From DATJBC01 sp035515515 (GTDB taxonomy: Bacteria; Actinomycetota; Acidimicrobiia; Acidimicrobiales; UBA8190): DNA of 11,396 nucleotides. The position numbers and the translations under genes are program-made. Below, one piece after another: positions 5,341 to 11,396 of the stretch (position 1 is its first letter; each line of letters opens with the position of its first letter). Under the pieces are notes generated by a model. That model saw only the letters and a program-made list of their open reading frames with translations, did no database searches and was not told the origin of the DNA. The stretch lies in contig DATJBC010000086.1 of the NCBI GenBank assembly GCA_035515515.1, forward strand, positions 1-11,396, given 5' to 3'.

Positions 5341-7755
5341 TCACCGAGAGTGGGCCGACGTGTCCTCCTGGTTGGCGATGATGCGCATGACGCGCTCGCT
5401 GATCAGGGCGATTCGCTCCGGGTCCGTCACCTTGCCGCCGCTCACCGTGTCGCGCACGTAGAAGGCGTCGACCACCTCCTGCCCGAAGGTCGACACCCGC
5501 GCCGCCACCACGTCGAGGTCCAGGTCGAAGAGCGCGGCGGTGACCCGGTACAGCAGGCCCACGGCGTCCTCGGCGTGCACTTCGAGCACCGTGGACTGGG
5601 CCGATGCGCCGTTGTCGGCGCTCACCTGGGGCGTCACCGGATGCGGGGACACCGCCCGGCGGCCTTCGGCGTAGGCACGCGCCTGCTCGGCCAGCCGCTC
5701 CTGGAGGGGGAAGGTCCCCCGCAGGACGGCTTCGAGCTCGTCGGCGACGAGCTTGAAGTCGGGCCAGCGGCCCCGCGCCGGCTCCACCACGAAGGTCTCC
5801 ACGGCGAAGCCGTCCTCGCCCGAGATGTCGGCCGAGCGGACGTCGAGGCCCCGCAGCGCGAACACGCCGGCCACCGCCGACAGGAGCCCGGGGCGGTCGC
5901 GGGCCACCACCGTGACCTCGGGGACGTCGGCGGCCACCACCGAGCGGCCCAGGCGCTCCACCTGGCGCATGAAGCCGCGGTGGCGGTCGGTGACGCCCGA
6001 CGCCTCGCGCACCACCACGCCTTCGGACAGGTAGCGGTCCACGCGTGCGACGAGGTCGGCCACGAGCCCCGCCTTCCAGGTGCCCCACGCCGCGGGCCCC
6101 GTGGCCATGCCGTCCGCCTCGGTCAACGCCGCCAGCAGGTCGAGCTGGTCGCGCGTCTGCACCGCGGCCGCCACCGCCTGCACGGTGGCGGGGTCGTCGA
6201 GGTCCCGCCGGGTGGCGGCGTCCGCCAGGAGCAGGTGGTTGCGCACCAGGCCCGTGAGCACCGCCACGTCGGCGGGGGCGTAGCCCATGCGCCGGGCCAG
6301 GGCGTCCACCACCGTGATGCCGGCCTCGGTGTGGTCGCCGGGGTACCCCTTGCCGATGTCGTGCAGCAGCGCCCCCACCAGGAGCAGGTCGGGACGCTGC
6401 ACCCGGCCGGCACGGGTGGAGGCCTGGGCGGCCGCCTCCAGCAGGTGCCGGTCGACGGTGAAGCGGTGATAGGCGTTGCGCTGGGGGCGGTTGCGCACCG
6501 CCGCCCACTCCGGGAGGAGGCGCACGAGGATGCCCCGCTGGTCGAGGGCCTCGATGGCGGGGATGCCCGCCGGCCCCGCGGCGAGGAGCCGGACGAAAGA
6601 ACCCAGCATCTCGGGCGGCCACGGCTCGGGGGGCGCTGCCCCCGTGCCGGCCAGCGCCTCCAGCGCGCCCCGGCCGATGGGCAGGCCGCGCTCGGCGGCC
6701 ACGGCGGCCAGGCGGAAGGGGAGCCCGGGGTCGCCGGCGCTGTCCGCGCCGGCGCCCAGCACGACCTCGCCGTCGTCGGCGCGCGCCCCGGCCAGCTCCA
6801 GCGCGATGCCGGGCTCCGCCTCCACCACCGTGGTGCCCTCCCCGGGGCCGGGTGGCCGGGCCCGGGGCTGCCACCACCGCCGGCGCTCGGGGCCGTCGGG
6901 ACGCGTCGAGCGCCGGCGCCACACGTCGTCGCTCACCCAGGCCACGGTGCGCCCCGCCTCGGCGATGGCCGCCATCAGCGCGTCGGCGTCGTCGTAGTCG
7001 AGCACCGCGGCCACCTGGTCCTGCTCCTGGAGCAGCAGCCGGTCGGTGGCGCGCCCGGTGAAGCGGTGCAGCTCGACACGGGCCGCGGTGAGCGTGGCGC
7101 GCGGGGCGGCCAGCGACGCCAGGTCGACCTGTGCCGAGAGGGCGGCCACGGCGCGCCCCGCGGCCACCACCGCGTGGACGTCGCGCAGCCCGCCGTGGGC
7201 CTCCTTCAGGTCGGGCTCGAGGAGGAAAGCGACGTCGCCCTGGGCGCGGCGCCGCTCGGCGACCTGGGCGGCGAGCTCGGGCAGCCAGGTGCCGGCCCGG
7301 GCCCGCCACTGCTCGAGCGCCTGGGCGAGCATGGGCAAGGCCACCGAGGCGTCGCCCGCCACCACGCGCCCGTCGAGCAGGCCCAGCTGGGCGCGCAGGT
7401 CCTCACGGGCGACCTCGAGGACCTCGCCCGGGCGCCGCACCGAGTGGTCGAGGCGGATGCCCTCGTCCCACACCGGGTACCACACGGCGTCGGCCAGGGC
7501 CGAGACGTCCCCGCGGCGCTCGTGCACGAGCACGAGGTCGAGGTCGCTGTAGGGGCACAGCTCGCCGCGCCCGTACCCGCCCACGGCCACGAGCGCCACG
7601 CCGCGGTCGTCGCCCGTCGTGGCCTGGACGAGGAGCCCGGCGAGCCAGAGGTCCGCGGCGTCGGACAGGGCCCGGCAGAAGGCGTCACCGTGCAGGTCGG
7701 TGCGCTCGAGCAGCTCCTGGCGCAACGACCGGAAGGACACGGGCGACGGTAGCAC
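5341..7755 (-). CDS. glnD: GlnD, PII nucleotidyltransferase / nucleotidyl-removing enzyme
   Basis: Cytoplasmic nitrogen-status sensor that attaches a nucleotide to the PII protein under nitrogen limitation and removes it when glutamine is high. Enterobacterial GlnD uses UTP, whereas corynebacterial GlnD adenylylates its PII, so either is possible here. The 804 residues show the full architecture: nucleotidyltransferase motif GGYGRGE at 59-65 with SDLD at 70-73, the family motif GGLRD at 188-192, an HD hydrolase domain with HRFTVDRH at 430-437 and HD at 465-466, and two ACT domains about 614-660 and 722-795. The Pro/Arg/Gly-rich stretch near 285-310 looks like a variable linker. Start choice is uncertain: GTG at 7755 gives the longest form, but neither it nor GTG at 7740 has a Shine-Dalgarno, and TACCGT 5 nt before 7740 would fit a leaderless start there. 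No PII or ammonium-transporter gene is in the window. Confidence 0.93.
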   Translation of the reverse strand: MLPSPVSFRSLRQELLERTDLHGDAFCRALSDAADLWLAGLLVQATTGDDRGVALVAVGGYGRGELCPYSDLDLVLVHERRGDVSALADAVWYPVWDEGIRLDHSVRRPGEVLEVAREDLRAQLGLLDGRVVAGDASVALPMLAQALEQWRARAGTWLPELAAQVAERRRAQGDVAFLLEPDLKEAHGGLRDVHAVVAAGRAVAALSAQVDLASLAAPRATLTAARVELHRFTGRATDRLLLQEQDQVAAVLDYDDADALMAAIAEAGRTVAWVSDDVWRRRSTRPDGPERRRWWQPRARPPGPGEGTTVVEAEPGIALELAGARADDGEVVLGAGADSAGDPGLPFRLAAVAAERGLPIGRGALEALAGTGAAPPEPWPPEMLGSFVRLLAAGPAGIPAIEALDQRGILVRLLPEWAAVRNRPQRNAYHRFTVDRHLLEAAAQASTRAGRVQRPDLLLVGALLHDIGKGYPGDHTEAGITVVDALARRMGYAPADVAVLTGLVRNHLLLADAATRRDLDDPATVQAVAAAVQTRDQLDLLAALTEADGMATGPAAWGTWKAGLVADLVARVDRYLSEGVVVREASGVTDRHRGFMRQVERLGRSVVAADVPEVTVVARDRPGLLSAVAGVFALRGLDVRSADISGEDGFAVETFVVEPARGRWPDFKLVADELEAVLRGTFPLQERLAEQARAYAEGRRAVSPHPVTPQVSADNGASAQSTVLEVHAEDAVGLLYRVTAALFDLDLDVVAARVSTFGQEVVDAFYVRDTVSGGKVTDPERIALISERVMRIIANQEDTSAHSR
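7746..7751 (-). promoter_or_regulatory. Candidate -10 element within the glnD start region
   Basis: The minus strand reads TACCGT, ending 5 nt before GTG 7740. If real, the message begins at about that GTG and glnD starts at 7740, five codons shorter than the longest reading. Confidence 0.25.
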
Positions 7756-7792
7756 CGGCGTCGAGGGGGCCCCGCCACGCCCGGCCCCGACG

Positions 7793-7814
7793 GCGCCCGT
7801 GCCCGAGCGGGCGC
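7793..7814. repeat. Inverted repeat in the glnD/oxidase divergent spacer
   Basis: GCGCCCG (7793-7799) and CGGGCGC (7808-7814) form a perfect 7-bp inverted repeat with an 8-nt loop, between two divergent genes where an operator or leader hairpin could sit. Both arms are pure G/C, so chance is a serious alternative. Confidence 0.2.
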
Positions 7815-7870
7815 GCCGACGGAGAGGGACACGCTCGACGCGCGCCGCGGTTCGCGGCGACGATGCAGCC

Positions 7871-9556
7871 GTGCGTGAGCGCTCCTGGTGGGGCTGGGGC
7901 TACGACGGCGAGGGCCTGGCCGACGCCGAGCTCGACGCCCTGGCGCGCACGGTGTCGGCTCGCTTCGCGCTGGACGGCGGGCGCGCCGTGCCCCCGGAGC
8001 CCTCGGAGCTCGGCCTCGGCGCGCCGCGTCTGGAGGCCCCGCCCGCGCTGGCGCCCATCGCCGACGCCGGCCCCCGGACCCGCGCCGCGCACAGCCTCGG
8101 CGGCTCCTACCGCGACGTGGTGCGGGCCCTGCGGGGGCAGATCGACCATCCCCCCGACGTCGTGGTGTTCCCTCGGGACGCCGCCGAGGTGGCGGCCGTC
8201 CTCGACTGGTGCTCGTCGGCCGGCGCCGCCGTGATCCCCTACGGCGGCGGCTCGAGCGTCGTGGGCGGCGTGGAGCCCGACGTGGGCGAGGGGTACGCCG
8301 GCGTGGTCTCGCTCGACACCACCGCCCTGCGAGGGGTGGTCGAGGTCGACGCCGTGTCGCGGGCGGCCCGCATCCGGGCCGGCACCCTGGGCCCCGACCT
8401 CGAGGACGGGCTGCGCCCGCACGGCCTCACCCTGCGCCACTTCCCCCAGAGCTTCGAGTGCTCCACCCTGGGCGGGTGGATCGCCACCCGGGCCGGCGGG
8501 CACTTCGCCACCGGCCCCACCCACATCGACGACCTGGTGGAGTCGATGGAGGTCGTCACGCCCGCGGGCACCGTGCAGACGAGGCGCCTGCCGGCGTCGG
8601 GCGCGGGCCCCTCGCCCGACCGCCTGTTCCTCGGCTCCGAGGGCGCCCTGGGCGTGGTGACCGTGGCGTGGATGGGGGTGCGCCCGCGGCCGCGCTGGCG
8701 CGCCGCCGCGGCGGCGCGCTTCTCGAGCTTCGGCGCCGGGTCCGTGGCGGTGCGCGCCCTCGCCCAGTCGGGCCTCCAGCCGAGCAACTGCCGGCTGGTC
8801 GACCCCCTCGAGGCGCTCGTGAACGGCGCGGGCGACGGCCGGGCCGCGGTGCTGCTCGTGGCGTTCGAGTCGGCCGAGCACCCCGTCGACGCCTGGGCGG
8901 CCAGCGCCACCGAGTGCCTGGCGGGGGTGGGCGGGATGCTCGACGCCGACCCGTGGGCCGTGAGCGACGACGCGGCGGCGCCCCCGGGCGCCACCGGCGC
9001 GTGGCGGCGCTCGTTCATGCGGGCCCCGTACCTGCGCGACGGGCTGGTGCGGCTCGGGGTGCTGTGCGAGACCTTCGAGACGGCGGTGACGTGGGACCGC
9101 TTCGACGAGCTGCACCACGCCGTGAACGCGGCGGTGCGCGACGCCCTGGCAGCCGTGGGGGCGGGGGAGGGGGCCGTCACGTGCCGGCTCACCCACGCCT
9201 ACCCCGATGGCGCGGCGCCCTACTTCACGGTGCTGGCGCCGGCGCGTCGCGGCGACGAGCTGGCCCAGTGGGCGACCGTGAAGGAGGCCGCCACCGACGC
9301 CCTCCTCGGGGCGGGGGGGACCGTCACCCACCACCACGCCGTGGGCCGCGACCACCGCCCCTTCTACGACCGCCAGCGCCCGGCGCTGTTTGCCCAGGCG
9401 CTGGGGGCCGCCAAGCGGGCGCTCGACCCCGCGGGGGTCCTGAACCCCGGCGTGCTCGTGGACGGCGCCGGCCCGGGCCCGGCACCCCCCGGGGCCCCGC
9501 CGGGCGTAGCGTGGGGACAGGGCCGCAGCGACGGGCCGGCCCCGGAGGGCACATGA
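7871..9556 (+). CDS. FAD-linked oxidase of the alkyldihydroxyacetonephosphate synthase (AGPS) family
   Basis: Flavoprotein of the vanillyl-alcohol-oxidase fold, 561 residues from the GTG at 7871. The FAD-binding half shows PYGGGSSVVGG (123-133), CSTLGGWIATRAGG (197-210) and GSEGALG (255-261). The C-terminal substrate domain shows APYLRD (385-390), ETFETAVTW (400-408), THAYPDG (441-447) with YFT (451-453), and a His triplet at 487-489. The early SWWGWG motif (5-10) and the HHH match AGPS relatives, common in mycobacteria, more closely than glycolate or D-lactate oxidases. Eukaryotic AGPS swaps acyl for alkyl on DHAP in ether-lipid synthesis; whether the bacterial relatives do so is not settled. 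The start is inferred from the WWGWG N-terminus, as no Shine-Dalgarno is seen and the frame is open further upstream. Residues 532-561 form a Gly/Pro-rich tail. Its TGA overlaps the next gene's ATG. Confidence 0.87.
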   Translation: MRERSWWGWGYDGEGLADAELDALARTVSARFALDGGRAVPPEPSELGLGAPRLEAPPALAPIADAGPRTRAAHSLGGSYRDVVRALRGQIDHPPDVVVFPRDAAEVAAVLDWCSSAGAAVIPYGGGSSVVGGVEPDVGEGYAGVVSLDTTALRGVVEVDAVSRAARIRAGTLGPDLEDGLRPHGLTLRHFPQSFECSTLGGWIATRAGGHFATGPTHIDDLVESMEVVTPAGTVQTRRLPASGAGPSPDRLFLGSEGALGVVTVAWMGVRPRPRWRAAAAARFSSFGAGSVAVRALAQSGLQPSNCRLVDPLEALVNGAGDGRAAVLLVAFESAEHPVDAWAASATECLAGVGGMLDADPWAVSDDAAAPPGATGAWRRSFMRAPYLRDGLVRLGVLCETFETAVTWDRFDELHHAVNAAVRDALAAVGAGEGAVTCRLTHAYPDGAAPYFTVLAPARRGDELAQWATVKEAATDALLGAGGTVTHHHAVGRDHRPFYDRQRPALFAQALGAAKRALDPAGVLNPGVLVDGAGPGPAPPGAPPGVAWGQGRSDGPAPEGT

Positions 9557-9756
9557 GCGACAGCGATTCGAAGGGCCTCAGCCTCCTCGACACCGCCCTC
9601 GTCGTGGCCGGTGTGGTCGGGGGCATCCTCGTCGTGCTGTGGGTGGTGCACGCCATCGCCGGCCTGGTGCTCTTCGCCATCAAGGTGGCGGTGCTGGTGG
9701 TCGTGGTGGCGGTGGTGGTTCGCCTCGTGCACCTCTTCACCCGCACCAAGACCTGA
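9553..9756 (+). CDS. Small two-helix membrane protein coupled to the AGPS-like gene
   Basis: I do not recognise a family for this 67-residue protein. It has a short polar N-terminus (MSDSDSKG), a hydrophobic segment about residues 12-35, a second very Val-rich segment about 37-59, and a basic tail (RLVHLFTRTKT), suggesting a small hairpin with both ends inside. The ATG at 9553 overlaps the oxidase stop as ATGA, and GGAGG lies 4 nt upstream inside the oxidase gene, so the two are probably translationally coupled. Supporting a real gene are the ribosome-binding site, the coherent hydrophobic pattern and a hairpin directly after the stop. It could tether the oxidase or be an unrelated passenger. 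Confidence 0.72.
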   Translation: MSDSDSKGLSLLDTALVVAGVVGGILVVLWVVHAIAGLVLFAIKVAVLVVVVAVVVRLVHLFTRTKT

Positions 9757-9776
9757 CCGCCGCTCCCGGGCGGCGG
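9757..9776. terminator. GC-rich hairpin between convergent genes
   Basis: CCGCCGC (9757-9763), a 6-nt loop and GCGGCGG (9770-9776) form a perfect 7-bp stem immediately after the stop of the small membrane protein and 26 nt before the stop of the convergent glycosyltransferase. There is no T-tract on either strand. Its position suits a bidirectional U-less terminator. Confidence 0.45.
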
Positions 9777-9802
9777 CCTGCCACGCCGCCCCGGCCCCGG
9801 CG

Positions 9803-10831
9803 TCAGCGCCGGAGCAGCTCCTCGTAGAGCGCCACGTGGTCCGCCACCATGCGCTCGGTGGAGAAGTAGCCCTCGACCGCGGCGCGGCAGTCCGCCCGTG
9901 ACAGCTGGTCCACCCGCGTGAGGGCCTCGACCATGGCGGTCTCGTCCTCGCACAGGAATCCCGTCTTGCCGTCGTCGACCACCTCGGGGACGGCCCCTTC
10001 GGGGAAGGCCAGAACCGGCGTCCCGCACGCCATGGACTCGAGCATGACCATGCCGAAGGGTTCGTTCCAGCGGATCGGGAAGAGCAGGGCGCGCGCCTTG
10101 GCCAGCAGGTCGAGCTTGTGCTCGTGGGGGACCTCGCCCAGGTAGACGGCGTCGTGCCCCAGCAGCGGCGCCACCTGTTCGTCGAAGTAGGCACGCTCCC
10201 ACTGCTCGCGCATCTTGGCGGCGAGCAACACCCGCATGCCCGCCTTGCGCGCCACCGCGATGGCCCGGTGCGCACCCTTGTCCGGCGCCATGCGCCCCAG
10301 GAAGAGGCAGTAGTCGCCCTCGGCGTCGCCCGAGCCGTCCCCGAAGGGGAAGGCCGCGGCGTCCACGCCGTGGTGGATGACGCGGGCGATAGGGATGTCG
10401 GGGGCGCCACGGTGCTGGGCGTGGGAGATGGCCACGGTGGGCACGCGCGGCGAGAGCACCCGGTACAGGTCGGTGAGCTCGTCGTTGAAGGGGCCGTGGA
10501 TGGTCGTCACCACGGGCAGGCCCGGGTAGCGCTCGGCGTAGAAAGGCCCCATCACGGTGTGGTCGTGGACGACGTCGTAGCCGGCCACGGCCTCGTAGGC
10601 GTGGACGACGTGGCGGAGCTCGGGCACGGCCATGCCGATCCGCATGCCCTCGGCGTGGGGGAGGACCCACTGGCGGGGGACCGGGCAGGTGGAGTCGCCC
10701 GTGGTGAACAGCGTGATGTCGTGCCCGGCGGCCACCAGCCCCCGGGCCATCTGGTCCACCACGAGCTCGATCCCCCCGTACAGCGGCGGCGGGATCGGCG
10801 TCCACGGTGGAGCGATGAGGGCGATCCGCAT
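9803..10831 (-). CDS. GT4-family glycosyltransferase
   Basis: Retaining GT-B fold glycosyltransferase, 342 residues, acting at the cytoplasmic face or in the cytosol on a nucleotide-sugar donor. The N-terminal half opens MRIALIAPPW with the acceptor-side LYGGIE loop (17-22) and has HDH (89-91) and HGPF (112-115). The donor-binding half contains FLGRMAPDKG (177-186), the EPFGMVMLE motif (257-265) with its two spaced glutamates, and then ACGTPVLAF (268-276) and GAVPEVV (279-285). That is the normal GT4 pattern and a slightly short family length. The ATG at 10831 begins the conserved first strand; only a weak CAGG precedes it. The acceptor cannot be told from sequence; cell-wall polysaccharide, glycolipid or a small solute glycoside are all possible. 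It is a single gene, convergent with the oxidase pair and divergent from tRNA-Cys. Confidence 0.9.
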   Translation of the reverse strand: MRIALIAPPWTPIPPPLYGGIELVVDQMARGLVAAGHDITLFTTGDSTCPVPRQWVLPHAEGMRIGMAVPELRHVVHAYEAVAGYDVVHDHTVMGPFYAERYPGLPVVTTIHGPFNDELTDLYRVLSPRVPTVAISHAQHRGAPDIPIARVIHHGVDAAAFPFGDGSGDAEGDYCLFLGRMAPDKGAHRAIAVARKAGMRVLLAAKMREQWERAYFDEQVAPLLGHDAVYLGEVPHEHKLDLLAKARALLFPIRWNEPFGMVMLESMACGTPVLAFPEGAVPEVVDDGKTGFLCEDETAMVEALTRVDQLSRADCRAAVEGYFSTERMVADHVALYEELLRR

Positions 10832-10925
10832 GGACCTGATTCAACCACCTGGACTGCGCCTCTCGACGCATGCACGTGCGGCCTGACCAGGCAGCGGGCC
10901 TCGGAGGGCCCCTCGGCGCACCGGA

Positions 10926-10931
10926 TAGGCT
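10926..10931 (+). promoter_or_regulatory. Candidate -10 element for tRNA-Cys
   Basis: TAGGCT (TAnnnT) ends 11 nt before the mature tRNA 5' end, which would give a short 5' leader for RNase P removal. No good -35 is seen at 16-18 nt further upstream. Confidence 0.4.
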
Positions 10932-10942
10932 CGTCCGGTCGC

Positions 10943-11014
10943 GGCGGCGTGGCCGAGTGGTTTAGGCAGGGGCCTGCAAAGCCCCGTACGGCGGTTCGAT
11001 TCCGCCCGCCGCCT
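10943..11014 (+). tRNA. tRNA-Cys (anticodon GCA)
   Basis: A complete cloverleaf folds by eye. The acceptor stem GGCGGCG (10943-10949) pairs with CGCCGCC (11007-11013). The D stem GCC pairs with GGC (10952-10954 / 10965-10967). The anticodon stem GGGGC pairs with GCCCC (10969-10973 / 10981-10985) around loop CTGCAAA, giving anticodon GCA at 10976-10978. A 4-nt variable loop follows, then the T arm GGCGG-TTCGATT-CCGCC (10990-11006). The discriminator is T at 11014, the expected U73 identity base for cysteinyl-tRNA synthetase. CCA is not encoded. The T-arm/acceptor 3' half is the kind of sequence used as an attachment site by integrative elements, which matters given the recombinase-like remnant downstream. 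Confidence 0.97.
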
Positions 11015-11020
11015 CGAGGA

Positions 11021-11047
11021 TCTGAGCCGGTAACGTGCCTGCTCAGA
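11021..11047 (+). terminator. Hairpin just after tRNA-Cys
   Basis: TCTGAGC (11021-11027) and GCTCAGA (11041-11047) form a perfect 7-bp inverted repeat with a 13-nt loop, 6 nt past the tRNA. There is no T-tract. It may help terminate the tRNA transcript, or mark the edge of inserted DNA. The following stretch to about 11160 shows no gene I can support. Confidence 0.35.
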
Positions 11048-11177
11048 GCGGCAGACGTGCGTTCGACCGGGAGCGCCTCTGTGTGTCTGCGTGCTCCTGC
11101 GTTTGCCCTGGTCCGCTCCCAACCGCTCCCCGGGCGGTCCCCCCACGCCCCACGGGGCCCCGAGCCGGAGGCCACGA

Positions 11178-11330
11178 GATGGGTTCATCGAGAAGCGAAA
11201 CGGTCGCTACCGCGCGCGCGACCGCTATCCGTTCGGTCAGCAACGCCCCAGTGGCACTCAAGGGGAGAGCTTGGAGCACACCTGGGTGCGATCTTGATTT
11301 CGTAACGCTGACCGTGAGGCGTTCCTGACG
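11178..11330 (+). pseudogene. Decayed N-terminus of a tyrosine recombinase (phage-type integrase)
   Basis: The frame from 11178 reads DGFIEKRNGRYRARDR, close to the N-terminal arm-binding domain of actinobacterial phage/ICE integrases, which typically open with G-x-I-x-K-R-x-G-x-Y/W-R-A-R-Y-R-D-P-x-G-R-Q. After YPFGQQ it loses resemblance and hits a TGA at 11295-11297. Beyond that stop the same frame reads FRNADREAFL, resembling the family's next element (F-x-x-K-x-D-A-E-x-F-L). So the gene seems broken by an insertion of about 14 codons containing a stop, or by paired indels. I see no convincing start codon, and no continuation I can recognise up to the window end. The tyrosine recombinase catalytic domain would lie further right if it exists. 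Family identity rests on a short motif match only. Confidence 0.45.
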
Positions 11331-11396
11331 TGCACGAATCCAGACGAGCCACGCGAGACCGCGGCGTCAAGATCGCCGAACGTGAACAGCTACGCG

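Noticed and set aside
5242..7752. 836-codon plus-strand open frame opposite glnD
   Set aside because: It is a high-GC antisense shadow: composition is dominated by His/Arg/Gly/Val repeats with no domain pattern, while the minus strand encodes a full GlnD with all motifs.
7685..9355. 556-codon minus-strand open frame opposite the AGPS-like gene
   Set aside because: Shadow frame rich in His/Gly/Arg/Val without motifs; the plus strand carries clear FAD-binding motifs.
10886..10925. GGGCC / GGCCC inverted repeats upstream of tRNA-Cys
   Set aside because: Short pure-G/C arms in GC-rich DNA, with no position or sequence feature that raises them above chance.
11035..11328. 97-codon plus-strand frame after tRNA-Cys
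   Set aside because: No recognisable motif or ribosome-binding site. The integrase-like motif is in a different frame of the same stretch.
1..11396. CRISPR arrays, insertion sequences, defence or toxin-antitoxin modules
   Set aside because: I found no regularly spaced direct repeats, no transposase motifs and no recognisable defence-gene domains in either strand. The only mobile-element trace is the short recombinase-like remnant at the right end.

Overview
The window is GC-rich throughout its genes (roughly 70-80% G+C by eye, strong G/C third-position bias). It carries an actinobacterial gene set: DrrA/DrrB-type exporter, a full-length GlnD, an Ig-like/L,D-transpeptidase, an AGPS-type FAD oxidase, GTG and TTG starts, several possible leaderless starts, and a tRNA without encoded CCA. 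A high-GC actinomycete fits best, possibly of the Acidimicrobiia type; that assignment is inference.

Layout, left to right. On the minus strand, an FtsX-like (ABC3) permease begins with a TTG codon at 1164 and runs off the left edge. Upstream of it on the same strand is a two-gene DrrAB-type ABC exporter (ATPase 3180-2173, permease 2176-1325, overlapping by GTGA). A 105-bp divergent spacer separates this from a plus-strand crotonase-family gene (3286-4095). The crotonase converges, across only 16 bp, on a minus-strand membrane-anchored L,D-transpeptidase (5257-4112). The transpeptidase lies 83 bp downstream of glnD (7755-5341, minus). A second divergent spacer (7756-7870) leads to a plus-strand FAD-linked oxidase of the alkyldihydroxyacetonephosphate-synthase family (7871-9556). 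A 67-residue two-helix membrane protein overlaps its end (9553-9756). A GC-rich hairpin separates that pair from a convergent GT4 glycosyltransferase (10831-9803, minus). Finally there is tRNA-Cys(GCA) at 10943-11014, followed by lower-GC DNA (about 63% over the last 236 bp by my count) holding what looks like a decayed tyrosine-recombinase N-terminus.

How the genes relate: most look like housekeeping chromosomal genes in short transcription units, with a cell-envelope flavour (two exporters/permeases, L,D-transpeptidase, GT4 transferase, possible ether-lipid enzyme). GlnD is the nitrogen-signalling enzyme that modifies PII, but neither PII nor the ammonium transporter is in view. I do not see a clear new multi-gene system. 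The spots most worth a second look are the tRNA-Cys/recombinase-remnant junction at the right end, the crotonase that lacks both canonical catalytic glutamates, the transpeptidase with an SLGC instead of SHGC active-site motif, and the small membrane protein coupled to the AGPS-like oxidase.
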